Positions 15,679 to 26,142 of a stretch of 30,862 nt of DNA are shown piece after piece. The stretch's first letter is position 1. The number at the start of each line of letters is the position of its first letter. The stretch spans positions 1-30,862 of the forward strand of contig JAYFRE010000061.1 of NCBI GenBank assembly GCA_034926235.1. The letters run 5' to 3'. The notes under the pieces were generated by a model that made no database searches, was not told where the DNA came from, and saw only the letters and a program-made list of their open reading frames with translations. This DNA is from JAYFRE01 sp034926235. Its GTDB lineage: Bacteria > Pseudomonadota > Alphaproteobacteria > Rhodospirillales > Magnetospirillaceae. A program made the translations under genes and the position numbers.

Positions 15679-16128
15679 ATGACCCGAGATGACGTGACCC
15701 AGCTTGTCCTCGACGCCAAGCGCAAAAGCGGAAAAACCTGGAAGGAGATCGCAGCGGCGGTCAGCCCCGATATCTCCCCGATCATCGTCACCGGCGCGCT
15801 GCTCGGACAGATGACCCTGACGAAGGAAGAGGCGGCCAAGGCTGGGGTTTTGCTGGGGTTGCCGCCGGACGCCGCTCTGCTGCTGGCCGAGGTGCCCTAT
15901 CGCGGATCGATCCCGGCGATGCCCCCGACCGATCCCTTGATCTATCGCTTCTACGAATTGGTGATGGTCTACGGCACCACCTTCAAGGAACTGATCCAGG
16001 AGGAGTTCGGCGACGGCATCATGTCGGCCATCGATTTCGACATGACGATGGAACGCAAACCCGACCCCAAGGGCGATAGGGTCAAGCTCACCATGAGCGG
16101 CAAATTCCTTCCCTATAAGCGTTATTGA
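15679..16128 (+). CDS. cynS: Cyanase (cyanate hydratase)
   Basis: This 149-aa decameric cytoplasmic enzyme converts cyanate and bicarbonate to ammonia and CO2 (through carbamate), detoxifying cyanate and giving assimilable nitrogen. The N-terminal helical domain (1-80) resembles DNA-binding POU-like folds. The C-terminal catalytic domain contains R90, E93 and S116, matching R96, E99 and S122 of E. coli CynS at a constant offset of 6. The length is close to the family's ~150-156. GGAG is 8 bases before the ATG. It is last in cynABDS. No carbonic anhydrase gene (cynT) lies in the operon, so bicarbonate must be supplied otherwise. Confidence 0.97.
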   Translation: MTRDDVTQLVLDAKRKSGKTWKEIAAAVSPDISPIIVTGALLGQMTLTKEEAAKAGVLLGLPPDAALLLAEVPYRGSIPAMPPTDPLIYRFYELVMVYGTTFKELIQEEFGDGIMSAIDFDMTMERKPDPKGDRVKLTMSGKFLPYKRY

Positions 16129-16136
16129 GGCCAGGC

Positions 16137-16179
16137 GTTCCGTCGGACCGGACTTCTCGGGTCCGGCGGAACGGTTTCT
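16137..16179 (+). terminator. Terminator after cynS
   Basis: 13-bp stem (16137-16149 with 16160-16172, one G-T pair) with a 10-nt loop, 9 bases after the cynS stop, followed by GGTTTCTT. It sits between convergent cynS and ccmI and may also act on the ccm transcript, although no T-run follows in that direction. Confidence 0.65.
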
Positions 16180-17034
16180 TCAGCGCGGCAGGGATGCCAG
16201 ACGATCCTCCAGCATGGTGCGGTCGGGACTGTCCTTGGGCGTCAGTTCCAAAAGCCGGGTCCAAAGCCTGCGCGCTTCCTTCGGTCTGCCGGCTTCGGCT
16301 TCGGCCTGGCCGACATAATAAAGCGCCTGGGGGGTGTCGCCGTTCAGGGCCAGAACCTCGCGCATGGTGGCGATGAAATCATCGGGCAAAGGCGCGTCCT
16401 TGCCAGCGCGGGCCAGTTCGGCTTCGGCCCGCACGATCAGGGGCGCGACCGCCTTGGGCTGAAGGGTGATGGCGTGGCGGACGGCTTCCAGCGCGCGGTC
16501 ATATTCGCCCATCACACGCAAGGCCCGGGACAGTTTCATCCAGCCTTCCGCATCATTGTCCTTTACGTGCAGCTTCGACGCCAATCCTTCGACCATCTGG
16601 CGCGTGGCGTCATATTCGGCTTTTTCCTCCTGTACTTTCCGGGCTGTCTGGGGCGCGCCGGGTTGGTCGGGCGATCCCAGCCGGTCATAAGCCGTGTAGG
16701 CGACCAGCAGCAGCAAGATGGTCACGGCGGCGATCATGCCGTTGCGGGCCTTTTTGCGCGAAAAAACGTCCTCCTTGGGATCTTCCTGGGATTTCCGCCA
16801 GGCGGTTTCGGCCTCCAGCATCCGTCGGCCGATTTCGGCGCGCATCGATTCGGCCTCGCCGCCGCTCAGGACGCCTTCGGCCTGCTCGCGGTCCAGTTCC
16901 GCCCATTGGTCGCGATAGGCCTTGTCGTCGAAGGAGGCGGCCTTTTTGTCCGTCTTGCGGCGTTTGAGTAGCGGGTACAGTAGCAAGGCGGCGATGACCA
17001 GGGTCAGAAGGGTAAAAAGAACGAGCGGACTCAT
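16180..17034 (-). CDS. ccmI: Cytochrome c maturation protein CcmI (TPR chaperone for apocytochrome c)
   Basis: This 284-aa protein has two membrane helices (about 2-24 and 99-116) separated by a cytoplasmic charged loop with a leucine-zipper-like heptad character. A periplasmic C-terminal region with TPR-type repeats (about 150-275) binds the C-terminus of apocytochrome c. It presents apocytochrome to the CcmF/H haem lyase complex. The start ATG overlaps the ccmH stop by 4 bases. It is the last gene of the ccm operon and convergent with cynS. Confidence 0.88.
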   Translation of the reverse strand: MSPLVLFTLLTLVIAALLLYPLLKRRKTDKKAASFDDKAYRDQWAELDREQAEGVLSGGEAESMRAEIGRRMLEAETAWRKSQEDPKEDVFSRKKARNGMIAAVTILLLLVAYTAYDRLGSPDQPGAPQTARKVQEEKAEYDATRQMVEGLASKLHVKDNDAEGWMKLSRALRVMGEYDRALEAVRHAITLQPKAVAPLIVRAEAELARAGKDAPLPDDFIATMREVLALNGDTPQALYYVGQAEAEAGRPKEARRLWTRLLELTPKDSPDRTMLEDRLASLPR

Positions 17035-17513
17035 GACGGGGGATCCTTTGGTTCGGTTCCTTTACGCAAAAGCAGGGCGAGGCGCTGACGTTCCCGGGCG
17101 TCCAAAGGAACGGCGGGCGCCACAGTCCGGCGTCGCCGAAAGAAGAGAACGACGCTCCCCGTCGCGCCGGCAAGAATCAGCACAGGTCCCAGCCATAAAA
17201 GCAAGGTGGCTGATTTGAACGGCGGTGTCATCAGCACGTAATCGCCATAGCGATCAACGATATAGCGTTTTACAGCCTCCTCGTCATCGCCGGCCAGCAG
17301 GCGCTGACGCACCAGCAGGCGCAGATCCCGCGCCAGCGCCGCGTCCGAATCGTCGATCGATTGATTTTGGCAGACCAGGCAGCGCAAATCTTTGGCGATG
17401 CTCCTGGCTTGCGCCTCCAGGGCGGGATCGCTCAGCCGCTCGTCCGGCTGCGTGGCGGCGGCGGGACCGGATAGAACGGCGAGCACGGCCAGAATGGAGC
17501 CGATTCGCCTCAT
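17031..17513 (-). CDS. ccmH: Cytochrome c maturation thiol-oxidoreductase CcmH (CcmL type)
   Basis: This 160-aa protein has an N-terminal signal segment (about 4-20), the periplasmic LRCLVCQ motif with C45 and C48, a short helical bundle, and one C-terminal membrane anchor (about 103-123) followed by a basic, cytoplasmic tail. In system I the two cysteines reduce the apocytochrome CXXCH disulfide before haem ligation. Its length shows the simple form, with the TPR part encoded separately as ccmI. It overlaps both neighbours by 4 bases. Confidence 0.93.
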   Translation of the reverse strand: MRRIGSILAVLAVLSGPAAATQPDERLSDPALEAQARSIAKDLRCLVCQNQSIDDSDAALARDLRLLVRQRLLAGDDEEAVKRYIVDRYGDYVLMTPPFKSATLLLWLGPVLILAGATGSVVLFFRRRRTVAPAVPLDARERQRLALLLRKGTEPKDPPS

Positions 17514-18052
17514 TGGGACAATTTCTCGATCAGGGGGATCAGTTTTTCCGCGATATTGGATTCGGAAAAAGGTCCGGTTTGTTTGAAACGGATCCGTCCG
17601 TCGCGGTCGATGAGATAGCTTTCGGGGATGCCATAGACGCCGAATTCGATGGCAACGCGTCCGTCGTCGTCCAATCCGATGGCGTCATAGGGGTTGCCCT
17701 GTCGCTGAAGCCAGTCTCTCAAGTCGTTAGGGCGATCTTTGTAGGCGATGCCGATCAGTTGGATTCTTTTGTCTCGGGCCAGCGCGACGAGGGAGGGATG
17801 CTCGACGCGGCAGGGTGCGCACCAGGACGCGAAGAAATTGATCAGTGTGATTTTTCCCCGGATCGCGTCTGACGTCACCCCGGGCCGGCCTGGTTCCAGG
17901 GGGGGGAGGCGGAAATCGGGTATCGGTTTGCCGATCAGGACCGATGGGATCACATCCGGGGTTTCGCCCTGTCCGACCAGGAACAAACGATAGCCCAACA
18001 GCGCGAACAAGGCGGCGAACAGCAGGACGGGGATCAGAGACAGGGGACGCAT
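17510..18052 (-). CDS. ccmG: Thiol:disulfide interchange protein CcmG/DsbE
   Basis: This 180-aa membrane-anchored periplasmic thioredoxin has an N-terminal anchor (about 5-26), an active site W77-C-A-P-C81, and the CcmG-specific GIPESYLID segment with the cis-proline. It passes reducing power from CcdA/DsbD to CcmH and apocytochrome c. The start overlaps the ccmF stop (TGATG) and its stop overlaps the ccmH start. Length and motif order are normal. Confidence 0.95.
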   Translation of the reverse strand: MRPLSLIPVLLFAALFALLGYRLFLVGQGETPDVIPSVLIGKPIPDFRLPPLEPGRPGVTSDAIRGKITLINFFASWCAPCRVEHPSLVALARDKRIQLIGIAYKDRPNDLRDWLQRQGNPYDAIGLDDDGRVAIEFGVYGIPESYLIDRDGRIRFKQTGPFSESNIAEKLIPLIEKLSQ

Positions 18053-19995
18053 CAGCCGATTCTCCTCGTCTTACGAAATGGTGTTCGTCCGGTTCTCGCC
18101 ATCATGGACAGAAGGCCGCCCAGAACCATGAGCCCCGCCCCAGCAAAAATCCAGGGCGTCAGAATGTGGCGGTACAGGCGGACGACCCACCCGCCCTTAT
18201 CGTCGCCATCGCCGAGCGCAGCGTACAGATCGCCGAAAAACCCGGTTCGGATGGCGGGGACGGAAACGGTGCGGCGCGGCGCATAGAAGCGGCGTTTTTC
18301 GGGCGACAGGATGGTGATGCTTTGCCCGTCCCGCGTCGCCGCGAGAGTGGCCCGCAGCGCCAGATAATTGGGACCGGGCAAATCGGATGTCATCGCCTGC
18401 AGGGTGATTTCGTATCCGCCCAGGGTCACGTGGTCGCCGATCCGCAGGCGTTCGATCCGTTCCTGCGACCATCCGGCCTGACCGGCGATGCCGGCGATGG
18501 TGACCGCCAGCCCTAGATGGGCGAGCGTTACGCCATGGATGCGCCATGATGGCTTTTGCCCTGGCCTGTTTCTGACGGTCCGGACCCACCCGGTCAGTGC
18601 GCCGGCGGCTCCCCATGCCGCCAGTCCCAGACCGAAAGCGGCGGTGCGGGGGGCTTCGCCGTCGCCTGGGAACAGAAGCGCCGCAGCGGTCACACAAAGG
18701 GCGAGGACGAAAGCCGGGACCAGGGGCGTTAGCGCTGCGCCCAGCCGTTCTCGCTTCCAGGCCAGCAAGGGACCGATTGCCGCCATCGCGGCCAGCGGCG
18801 TCATCAGTGGCAGGGCGGTGGCGTTGAAGAAGGACGGGCCGACGGAAATCTTGCCCAGGCCGAGGGCGTCGGTCAGCACTGGATAGAGCGTTCCCAGCAG
18901 CACCGTACCGGCGGCGCTGCTGAGAAGGACAGAGGCCAGGAGCAGCCCGCCTTCGCGCGAAACGGGCTCGAACGGGTTGTTCGACGCCAAGAGCGGCGCG
19001 CGGCAGGAAAACAAGAACAGCGCACCGCCGGCGACTAGCCCCAGCAGCGCCAGGATGAAAACGCCGCGCGCCGGGTCGGCGGCGAAGCTGTGGACCGATG
19101 TCAGGATTCCCGAGCGCACCAGGAACGTGCCGAGCAAGGCCAGCGAAAAGGTCAGGATCGCCAGCAGGACGGCCCAGGATTGCAGCGCCCCGCGCCGTTC
19201 GACCACGGTCAGCACATGGAGCAGGGCGGTTCCGGTCAGCCAAGGGAGCAGCGAGGCGTTTTCGACCGGATCCCAATACCAGAATCCCCCCCAGCCCAGC
19301 GTGACATAGGCCCACCAGGACCCCAGCGCGATGCCCGCCGTCAGGGCCGACCAGGCGATCAGGGTCCAAAGGCGGACGAGGCGCGCCCAAGCGGCGTCGA
19401 TACGCCCCTCGATCAGCCCGGCGATGGACAGGGAAAAGGCCATCGAGAATCCGACATAGCCGAGATAGAGCAAGGGCGGGTGCACGGCCAGACCTGGGTC
19501 TTGCAGGATCGGATTCATGCCCAGCCCGCTCTGGGCCGGCGGGTCGAGCCGGAGGAAGGGATTCGAGGCCAAGAGCGCGAACAGGATGAAGCCCGCACCC
19601 AGCATCGCCTGCACCGCTAAAGCGCGTGCTTTCAAGGTCGGAGGCAGCGTGCGCCCCGTCATCGCCAATCCTGCGCCATAAAGCGTCAGCACCAGGATGA
19701 ACAGCAGCAGCGAGCCTTCGTGATTGCTCCATACGCCGCTGATTTTATAAAGGAGCGGCTTGTCGTCATGAGAGTTGGCGGCGACGTTCAGCACCGAAAA
19801 ATCGCTGACCGCATAGCACCAGACCAGCGCTCCGAAAGCGGCCGTGGTCAGGGCGAATTGCAGCAGCGCCGCCCGTCCGGCCAGCGCCATCAAGGCGGAA
19901 TCCCGCCGGATTGCCCCGATCATGGGCAGAACCGCCTGGATCACGGCGACAAGCAGGGCCAGGATCAGGGCGAAGTGACCGGTTTCGGCGATCAT
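18052..19995 (-). CDS. ccmF: Haem lyase subunit CcmF
   Basis: This 647-aa polytopic inner-membrane protein of about 14-15 helices has the tryptophan-rich WWD haem-handling domain in WGGFWYWDPVENASLLPW (about residues 234-251) and conserved histidines around it. A soluble periplasmic domain is near 510-600 and a last anchor is at about 617-635. With CcmH and CcmI it attaches haem from holo-CcmE to apocytochrome c. The length is typical. It starts with an ATG that overlaps the ccmE stop (ATGA). Confidence 0.97.
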   Translation of the reverse strand: MIAETGHFALILALLVAVIQAVLPMIGAIRRDSALMALAGRAALLQFALTTAAFGALVWCYAVSDFSVLNVAANSHDDKPLLYKISGVWSNHEGSLLLFILVLTLYGAGLAMTGRTLPPTLKARALAVQAMLGAGFILFALLASNPFLRLDPPAQSGLGMNPILQDPGLAVHPPLLYLGYVGFSMAFSLSIAGLIEGRIDAAWARLVRLWTLIAWSALTAGIALGSWWAYVTLGWGGFWYWDPVENASLLPWLTGTALLHVLTVVERRGALQSWAVLLAILTFSLALLGTFLVRSGILTSVHSFAADPARGVFILALLGLVAGGALFLFSCRAPLLASNNPFEPVSREGGLLLASVLLSSAAGTVLLGTLYPVLTDALGLGKISVGPSFFNATALPLMTPLAAMAAIGPLLAWKRERLGAALTPLVPAFVLALCVTAAALLFPGDGEAPRTAAFGLGLAAWGAAGALTGWVRTVRNRPGQKPSWRIHGVTLAHLGLAVTIAGIAGQAGWSQERIERLRIGDHVTLGGYEITLQAMTSDLPGPNYLALRATLAATRDGQSITILSPEKRRFYAPRRTVSVPAIRTGFFGDLYAALGDGDDKGGWVVRLYRHILTPWIFAGAGLMVLGGLLSMMARTGRTPFRKTRRIG

Positions 19996-20441
19996 GGGCG
20001 CTCCGGCTTATGTTGCCAGATGCCGGACCGTTTGAGTTCGTCCGTCATGTCGGGTGGCATGTAGGATTCGTCATGCTTGGCCAGGACCGCGCTGGCGGCG
20101 AGACCGCCTTGACCGTCAAGCCTCCCCTCCGCGATCACGCCTTCGCCTTCGCGGAACAGATCGGGCAGCAATCCCTGATAGGTGACGGGCATGCGTGCGC
20201 GGAAATCGGTGATGACGAAATGGATCGTTTCACCCGACCGGGCCAGCGATCCCCGTTCGACCACTCCGCCGATGCGCATGCGCCGGTCGGGTCTGGCCAA
20301 TTCGGGCCGTTCGGCCAACTCGCCCGGCGTGTGGTAATAGACCATGGACTCGTCCAGCGCCAGAAAGACCAGGAGTCCGGCGGCGGCGGCCGAAAGCAGG
20401 CCCAGCAGCAGGAAAAACCGGCGCTGACGCCCAAGATTCAC
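19992..20441 (-). CDS. ccmE: Periplasmic haem chaperone CcmE
   Basis: This 149-aa protein has a single N-terminal anchor (about 9-29) and a periplasmic OB fold ending in AKHDESYMPP. H123 is the residue that binds haem covalently and Y127 the axial ligand, equivalent to H130 and Y134 in E. coli. It carries haem from CcmC to CcmF. The start is GTG at 20441, overlapping the ccmD stop (GTGA); no better ATG is present upstream. Confidence 0.95.
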   Translation of the reverse strand: MNLGRQRRFFLLLGLLSAAAAGLLVFLALDESMVYYHTPGELAERPELARPDRRMRIGGVVERGSLARSGETIHFVITDFRARMPVTYQGLLPDLFREGEGVIAEGRLDGQGGLAASAVLAKHDESYMPPDMTDELKRSGIWQHKPERP

Positions 20442-20623
20442 AGGGTGTCCCGTCCGGTTTGGCTGGGAATGTTCTGCAATGCTGTGAGTTCCCGTCGATG
20501 CCGGTGCAAGGCGCAGAGCGAACCGGCGGCCAGCGCGATCATCGCCAGGATCGTCATGCCATAGGCGGGCCAGATGAACCGGCCATAACCGCCCATGTCG
20601 AGGAAACGGATCAGATCGTCCAT
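20438..20623 (-). CDS. ccmD: Haem exporter accessory protein CcmD
   Basis: This 61-aa protein has one membrane helix (about 18-38) and a basic cytoplasmic tail with the RHRREL motif common to CcmD. In system I it helps release holo-CcmE from the CcmABC complex. Small size, topology and its place between ccmC and ccmE support the call. It begins 18 bases after the ccmC stop; its ribosome site is weak. Confidence 0.85.
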   Translation of the reverse strand: MDDLIRFLDMGGYGRFIWPAYGMTILAMIALAAGSLCALHRHRRELTALQNIPSQTGRDTL

Positions 20624-20641
20624 GCGCGTTCCGTCTTTTCC

Positions 20642-21370
20642 CTAATCCCGCTCGTCCGCCGTCAGGCGGGCTTCGCGGATTGTGGCGGCGAGAATCGCCG
20701 TGTGCAAGCGCAGCAACAGCAGGGCCGCGAAAAAGGCGGTGAAGCCCGCGACCATGAGCAGCAGCGGCCGCAGCATGGCGGGATCAATGGCGATGCCGCT
20801 TGAGCGGATCAGGCTGGAGGGTTGATGCAGCGTGCGCCACCAATCGACCGAGAATTTGATGATGGGGATGTTAACCGCCCCGGCCAGGGCCAGGATCGCT
20901 CCGGCGTGTTCGCCCCGTTCGCGATCGTCGAAGGCGTTAATCAGCGCCATATAGCCGATATAGAGGAACAAGAGGATCAGCATGCTGGTCAGGCGCGCAT
21001 CCCAGCTCCACCAGACGCCCCACATCGGCTTGCCCCACAAGGACCCGGTCGCCAGGCACAGGAAGGTGAAGACGGCTCCGGGCAATGCTGCGGCCTCTGC
21101 GGTCAGGCTGGCCAGGGACGATTTCCGCAACAGGAACAGGGCGCTCATGACGGCGATCAGGCAATAGGCGGCCATGCCGATCCAGGCCGAGGGCACATGC
21201 ACATACATCATGCGCACGGAGTCGCCCTGCCGGTAGTCGGGGGGCGAGGCGAACAGCGCGGTATAGAGCCCCGCCCCGATCAGCAGCACGGCCAGCACCC
21301 CGATCCAGGGTGCGATCAGGGCCGTGACGCGCAGCGCGCGCGGGTGACGGGTGGGGGGCATCGGCGTCAT
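20642..21370 (-). CDS. ccmC: Haem transporter/lyase subunit CcmC
   Basis: This 242-aa inner-membrane protein of six helices has the WWD motif WGVWWSWDARLTS (about 128-140) and flanking conserved histidines (VHVPSAW near residue 57, and a later one around TLHQPSS). It loads haem onto CcmE with help from CcmA, B and D. GGAGTGA lies 8 bases before the ATG. The first 14 residues are hydrophilic and basic. Confidence 0.95.
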   Translation of the reverse strand: MTPMPPTRHPRALRVTALIAPWIGVLAVLLIGAGLYTALFASPPDYRQGDSVRMMYVHVPSAWIGMAAYCLIAVMSALFLLRKSSLASLTAEAAALPGAVFTFLCLATGSLWGKPMWGVWWSWDARLTSMLILLFLYIGYMALINAFDDRERGEHAGAILALAGAVNIPIIKFSVDWWRTLHQPSSLIRSSGIAIDPAMLRPLLLMVAGFTAFFAALLLLRLHTAILAATIREARLTADERD

Positions 21371-21377
21371 GGCAGGG

Positions 21378-22043
21378 TCACTCCAGGGCTTGGCGCAGCG
21401 CGGCGGCGGCGGCGATCGGGGCCAGCGGCAGGGCGATAGCGAGAATCGCGCCCAACAGCAGAAGCTGGGATGAAAAATCGGCCCCGATCCGGGCCAATTC
21501 GACCGCGCCCGCGCCGAAGATCAGCACCGGCGTCGCCAAGGGCAGGACCAGAAGCGGCAGCAGCACGCCGCCCCGTCTGGCTCCCAGCACCAGCGCGGCT
21601 CCCAGCGTTCCGATCAGGCTTAAACAAGGCGTGCCGATCAGCAGCGCCAGAAACAGGGGCATGCGGGCGTCGGCGTTCAGATTGAGCAGCACCGCCAGGA
21701 TGGGCGCGGCCAAGGTCAAAGGCAGACCGGTGGTCAGCCAATGCGCTATCGCCTTGGCCAGCGCCACCGCTTCCAGGGGCAAGGGCGCAAGGGCGATCAG
21801 TTCCAGGCTGCCATCCTCGTAATCGGCCAGGAACATCCGTTCCAAGGACAGCATTGCCGCCAGCAGCGCCGCGACCCAAGCCAGACCCGGCGCGACGCGT
21901 TCCAGCAAAGCGGGTTCGGGACCTATCCCTAAGGGGAAAAGCATCGTCGCCAGCAGAAAGAAGGCGATCACCATCGCGCTGTCGCCGCCCTGGCGGAAGG
22001 ATAGGCGCAGATCGCGCCCGATCAGGGCGAGGAACGCGATCAT
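21378..22043 (-). CDS. ccmB: Haem exporter permease CcmB
   Basis: This 221-aa inner-membrane protein of about six hydrophobic segments has the CcmB hallmark FLADYEDGSLELI (about 71-83) and a start similar to the family (RDLRLSFR). It is the membrane partner of the CcmA ATPase. The start overlaps the end of ccmA by 4 bases and ccmC begins seven bases after its stop. Confidence 0.95.
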   Translation of the reverse strand: MIAFLALIGRDLRLSFRQGGDSAMVIAFFLLATMLFPLGIGPEPALLERVAPGLAWVAALLAAMLSLERMFLADYEDGSLELIALAPLPLEAVALAKAIAHWLTTGLPLTLAAPILAVLLNLNADARMPLFLALLIGTPCLSLIGTLGAALVLGARRGGVLLPLLVLPLATPVLIFGAGAVELARIGADFSSQLLLLGAILAIALPLAPIAAAAALRQALE

Positions 22044-22711
22044 GACGCGACCTGGCCGCGCGCATGGCGGACGGTGTGGGCACCCAACGCGATATGTCCG
22101 GTTTCCTCCAGGGACAGCGCGTCATGGGTGGACAGGACCACCATGCCGCCCGCTGTCCGGTGGCGTGCGATGGCGGCTGCGAGCGCCTCGGTTCCGGCGG
22201 AATCCAGCGATGCGAAAGGTTCGTCCAGCAACCACAGCGGAACCGGGAGGATGAGGAGGCGGGCGAGATTCAAACGGCGTTTCTGGCCCGCAGACAGGAA
22301 CCGGGCCGCTAATCCGGCTTGCCGCGTCAATCCGAACGCGGCTAGCGCCGCCGTGAGGGTGCTTTCATCCGGAACAGCCCCATGCAGGCGGCCCCAGAAC
22401 CGTAAAATCTCGATCGGCGACAAAGCGGGTTTCACCGCGTCGGCATGACCGAGATAGGCCAAGCGGCGATCCCGCGCCAGCATTCCCGGCACGACCGGCT
22501 GTCCTTGCCAAAGAAGCGTTCCGCGAAGGATCGGGGTCAGGCCGGCCATCAGGCGCAGCAGGCTCGATTTGCCGCTGCCGTTGGGGCCGGAAAGGCGCAG
22601 CAGCCCGCCCGGAGTCAGGTCGAAATCCAGGTCCTCGAAAACATCTCGCCCCCCGCGCCGGCAGGCAAGGCTGCGGCCTGAAAAAAGAGCGGTGGAATCC
22701 AAACCGGTCAT
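22040..22711 (-). CDS. ccmA: Haem exporter ATP-binding protein CcmA
   Basis: This 223-aa ABC ATPase of the CcmA family has Walker A GPNGSGKSS (about 41-49), the Q-loop region LAYLGHADAVKP, signature LSAGQKRR, Walker B LWLLDEPFASLD and the H-loop STHDAL. With CcmB, C and D it uses ATP to free haem-loaded CcmE. A GTG at 22720 could extend the protein by three residues; I chose ATG 22711, and neither has a good Shine-Dalgarno. It is the first gene of ccmABCDEFGHI, which is transcribed away from acnA. Confidence 0.94.
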   Translation of the reverse strand: MTGLDSTALFSGRSLACRRGGRDVFEDLDFDLTPGGLLRLSGPNGSGKSSLLRLMAGLTPILRGTLLWQGQPVVPGMLARDRRLAYLGHADAVKPALSPIEILRFWGRLHGAVPDESTLTAALAAFGLTRQAGLAARFLSAGQKRRLNLARLLILPVPLWLLDEPFASLDSAGTEALAAAIARHRTAGGMVVLSTHDALSLEETGHIALGAHTVRHARGQVAS

Positions 22712-22805
22712 GGCGGGCACGATAGCAAAAGCGGCCCGTCCTCCAAGAGAAAAGGTGGCCAGAGCGGCAAGGCAACGCCATATAAAGACTTCGACCGGGA
22801 TGTGC

Positions 22806-22811
22806 TATAAA
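22806..22811 (+). promoter_or_regulatory. Candidate -10 element for acnA
   Basis: TATAAA within CTATAAAAT, about 95 bp before the acnA ATG. No clear TTGACA-like -35 is seen at 16-18 bp. A second AT-rich block (TATAAAG at 22781) nearby could serve the divergent ccm operon. Confidence 0.3.
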
Positions 22812-22903
22812 ATCAGGCGCAGCCGCCGCTATCGACGATGTGGGACGGCATCCCTTATAAGACCCATCCGGCATTCGAGGTTCAAAGGAAAGGTTTCACG
22901 CCC

Positions 22904-25585
<2,682 letters not shown>

Positions 25586-25590
25586 CGAAA

Positions 25591-25626
25591 ACCCCGCCCT
25601 TCGCGAAAAAACGCGGAGGGCGGGGT
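25591..25626. terminator. Bidirectional terminator between acnA and the downstream convergent gene
   Basis: 15-bp stem (25591-25605 with 25612-25626, one G-T pair) with a six-A loop, five bases after the acnA stop. On the minus strand the stem is followed by TTTT, so it also suits the convergent small gene. Confidence 0.8.
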
Positions 25627-25662
25627 CATTTCAGGAAAGATCGGGGGGACGGCGGAACGCGA

Positions 25663-26016
25663 TCAGTGATCGGTTTCGTGCAGCACGGTTGCGTCCAGGC
25701 CGGTGTCGTAGGCGAGCCCCTCATCGGTCAGGGTCAGGGCATAGGGGAAGGCCGAGCGGATCAGACCTTTACGCTCCAGGGCGACCCAGACCGAGCGGTT
25801 CGTGAATCCGGTGGCGTCGGCGCTGGACACGACTTTCGATCCGATATGGAAATGGTTGCCGTGAGGATGCGGTATCTGTCCCAGGAAGACGCCGCCGCGC
25901 GGGTCTGGGCCGGACAATTCCGGGTGCCGGGCCATTTCCTGGAACAAGACCAGGGTTTTCGCCTGTAGGGGGTTCAGCTTCAAAGGATTTGTCTTGGCGG
26001 GCATGTCGGACTTCAT
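25663..26016 (-). CDS. Small conserved-looking protein of unknown function, His-rich motif
   Basis: This 117-aa protein matches no family I can name. It has a hydrophilic start, a helix NPLQAKTLVLFQEMARHPEL (about 15-34), then a strand-rich part with HPHGNHFHIG (about 50-59; four histidines in a PHxxxHxH-like cluster), and an alanine/leucine helix SVWVALERKGLIRS followed by LTLTDEGLAYDTG. The last part looks like a small winged-helix (helix, then a beta-turn and 'LT-D-G'), but this is an impression, not a match. There is no signal peptide. Codon use is like its neighbours. ATG 26016 has no clear Shine-Dalgarno; an ATG at 26004 is an alternative. It is isolated between acnA (convergent) and amtB (same strand), with terminator hairpins on both sides, so it is probably a single-gene unit. 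Confidence 0.7.
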   Translation of the reverse strand: MKSDMPAKTNPLKLNPLQAKTLVLFQEMARHPELSGPDPRGGVFLGQIPHPHGNHFHIGSKVVSSADATGFTNRSVWVALERKGLIRSAFPYALTLTDEGLAYDTGLDATVLHETDH

Positions 26017-26089
26017 ATCGGTGGGAGGAAGTGGCCGGAACGATAATCATAAGGACCGGTTTCGGCAATGGATTCGGCGGCGGATAGGC

Positions 26090-26119
26090 GAAGGGGCGCG
26101 GAATGACCCGCGCCCCTTC
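26090..26119. terminator. Hairpin downstream of amtB
   Basis: Perfect 12-bp stem GAAGGGGCGCGG/CCGCGCCCCTTC with a 6-nt loop, 24 bases past the amtB stop. The T-rich tail (TGTTTTG) follows on the plus strand, whereas amtB is on the minus strand, so in the amtB direction it has no T-run. Confidence 0.65.
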
Positions 26120-26142
26120 TGTTTTGTCCGTTCCGATAAAGC

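Noticed and set aside
18197..19732. 511-codon minus-strand frame overlapping ccmF in another reading frame
   Set aside because: ccmF in the neighbouring frame has full-length homology with WWD motif; this frame is arginine/alanine-rich noise.
22838..22903. 22-codon upstream extension of AcnA
   Set aside because: The extension shows no AcnA homology, while ATG 22904 has a purine-rich ribosome site and gives the standard N-terminus.
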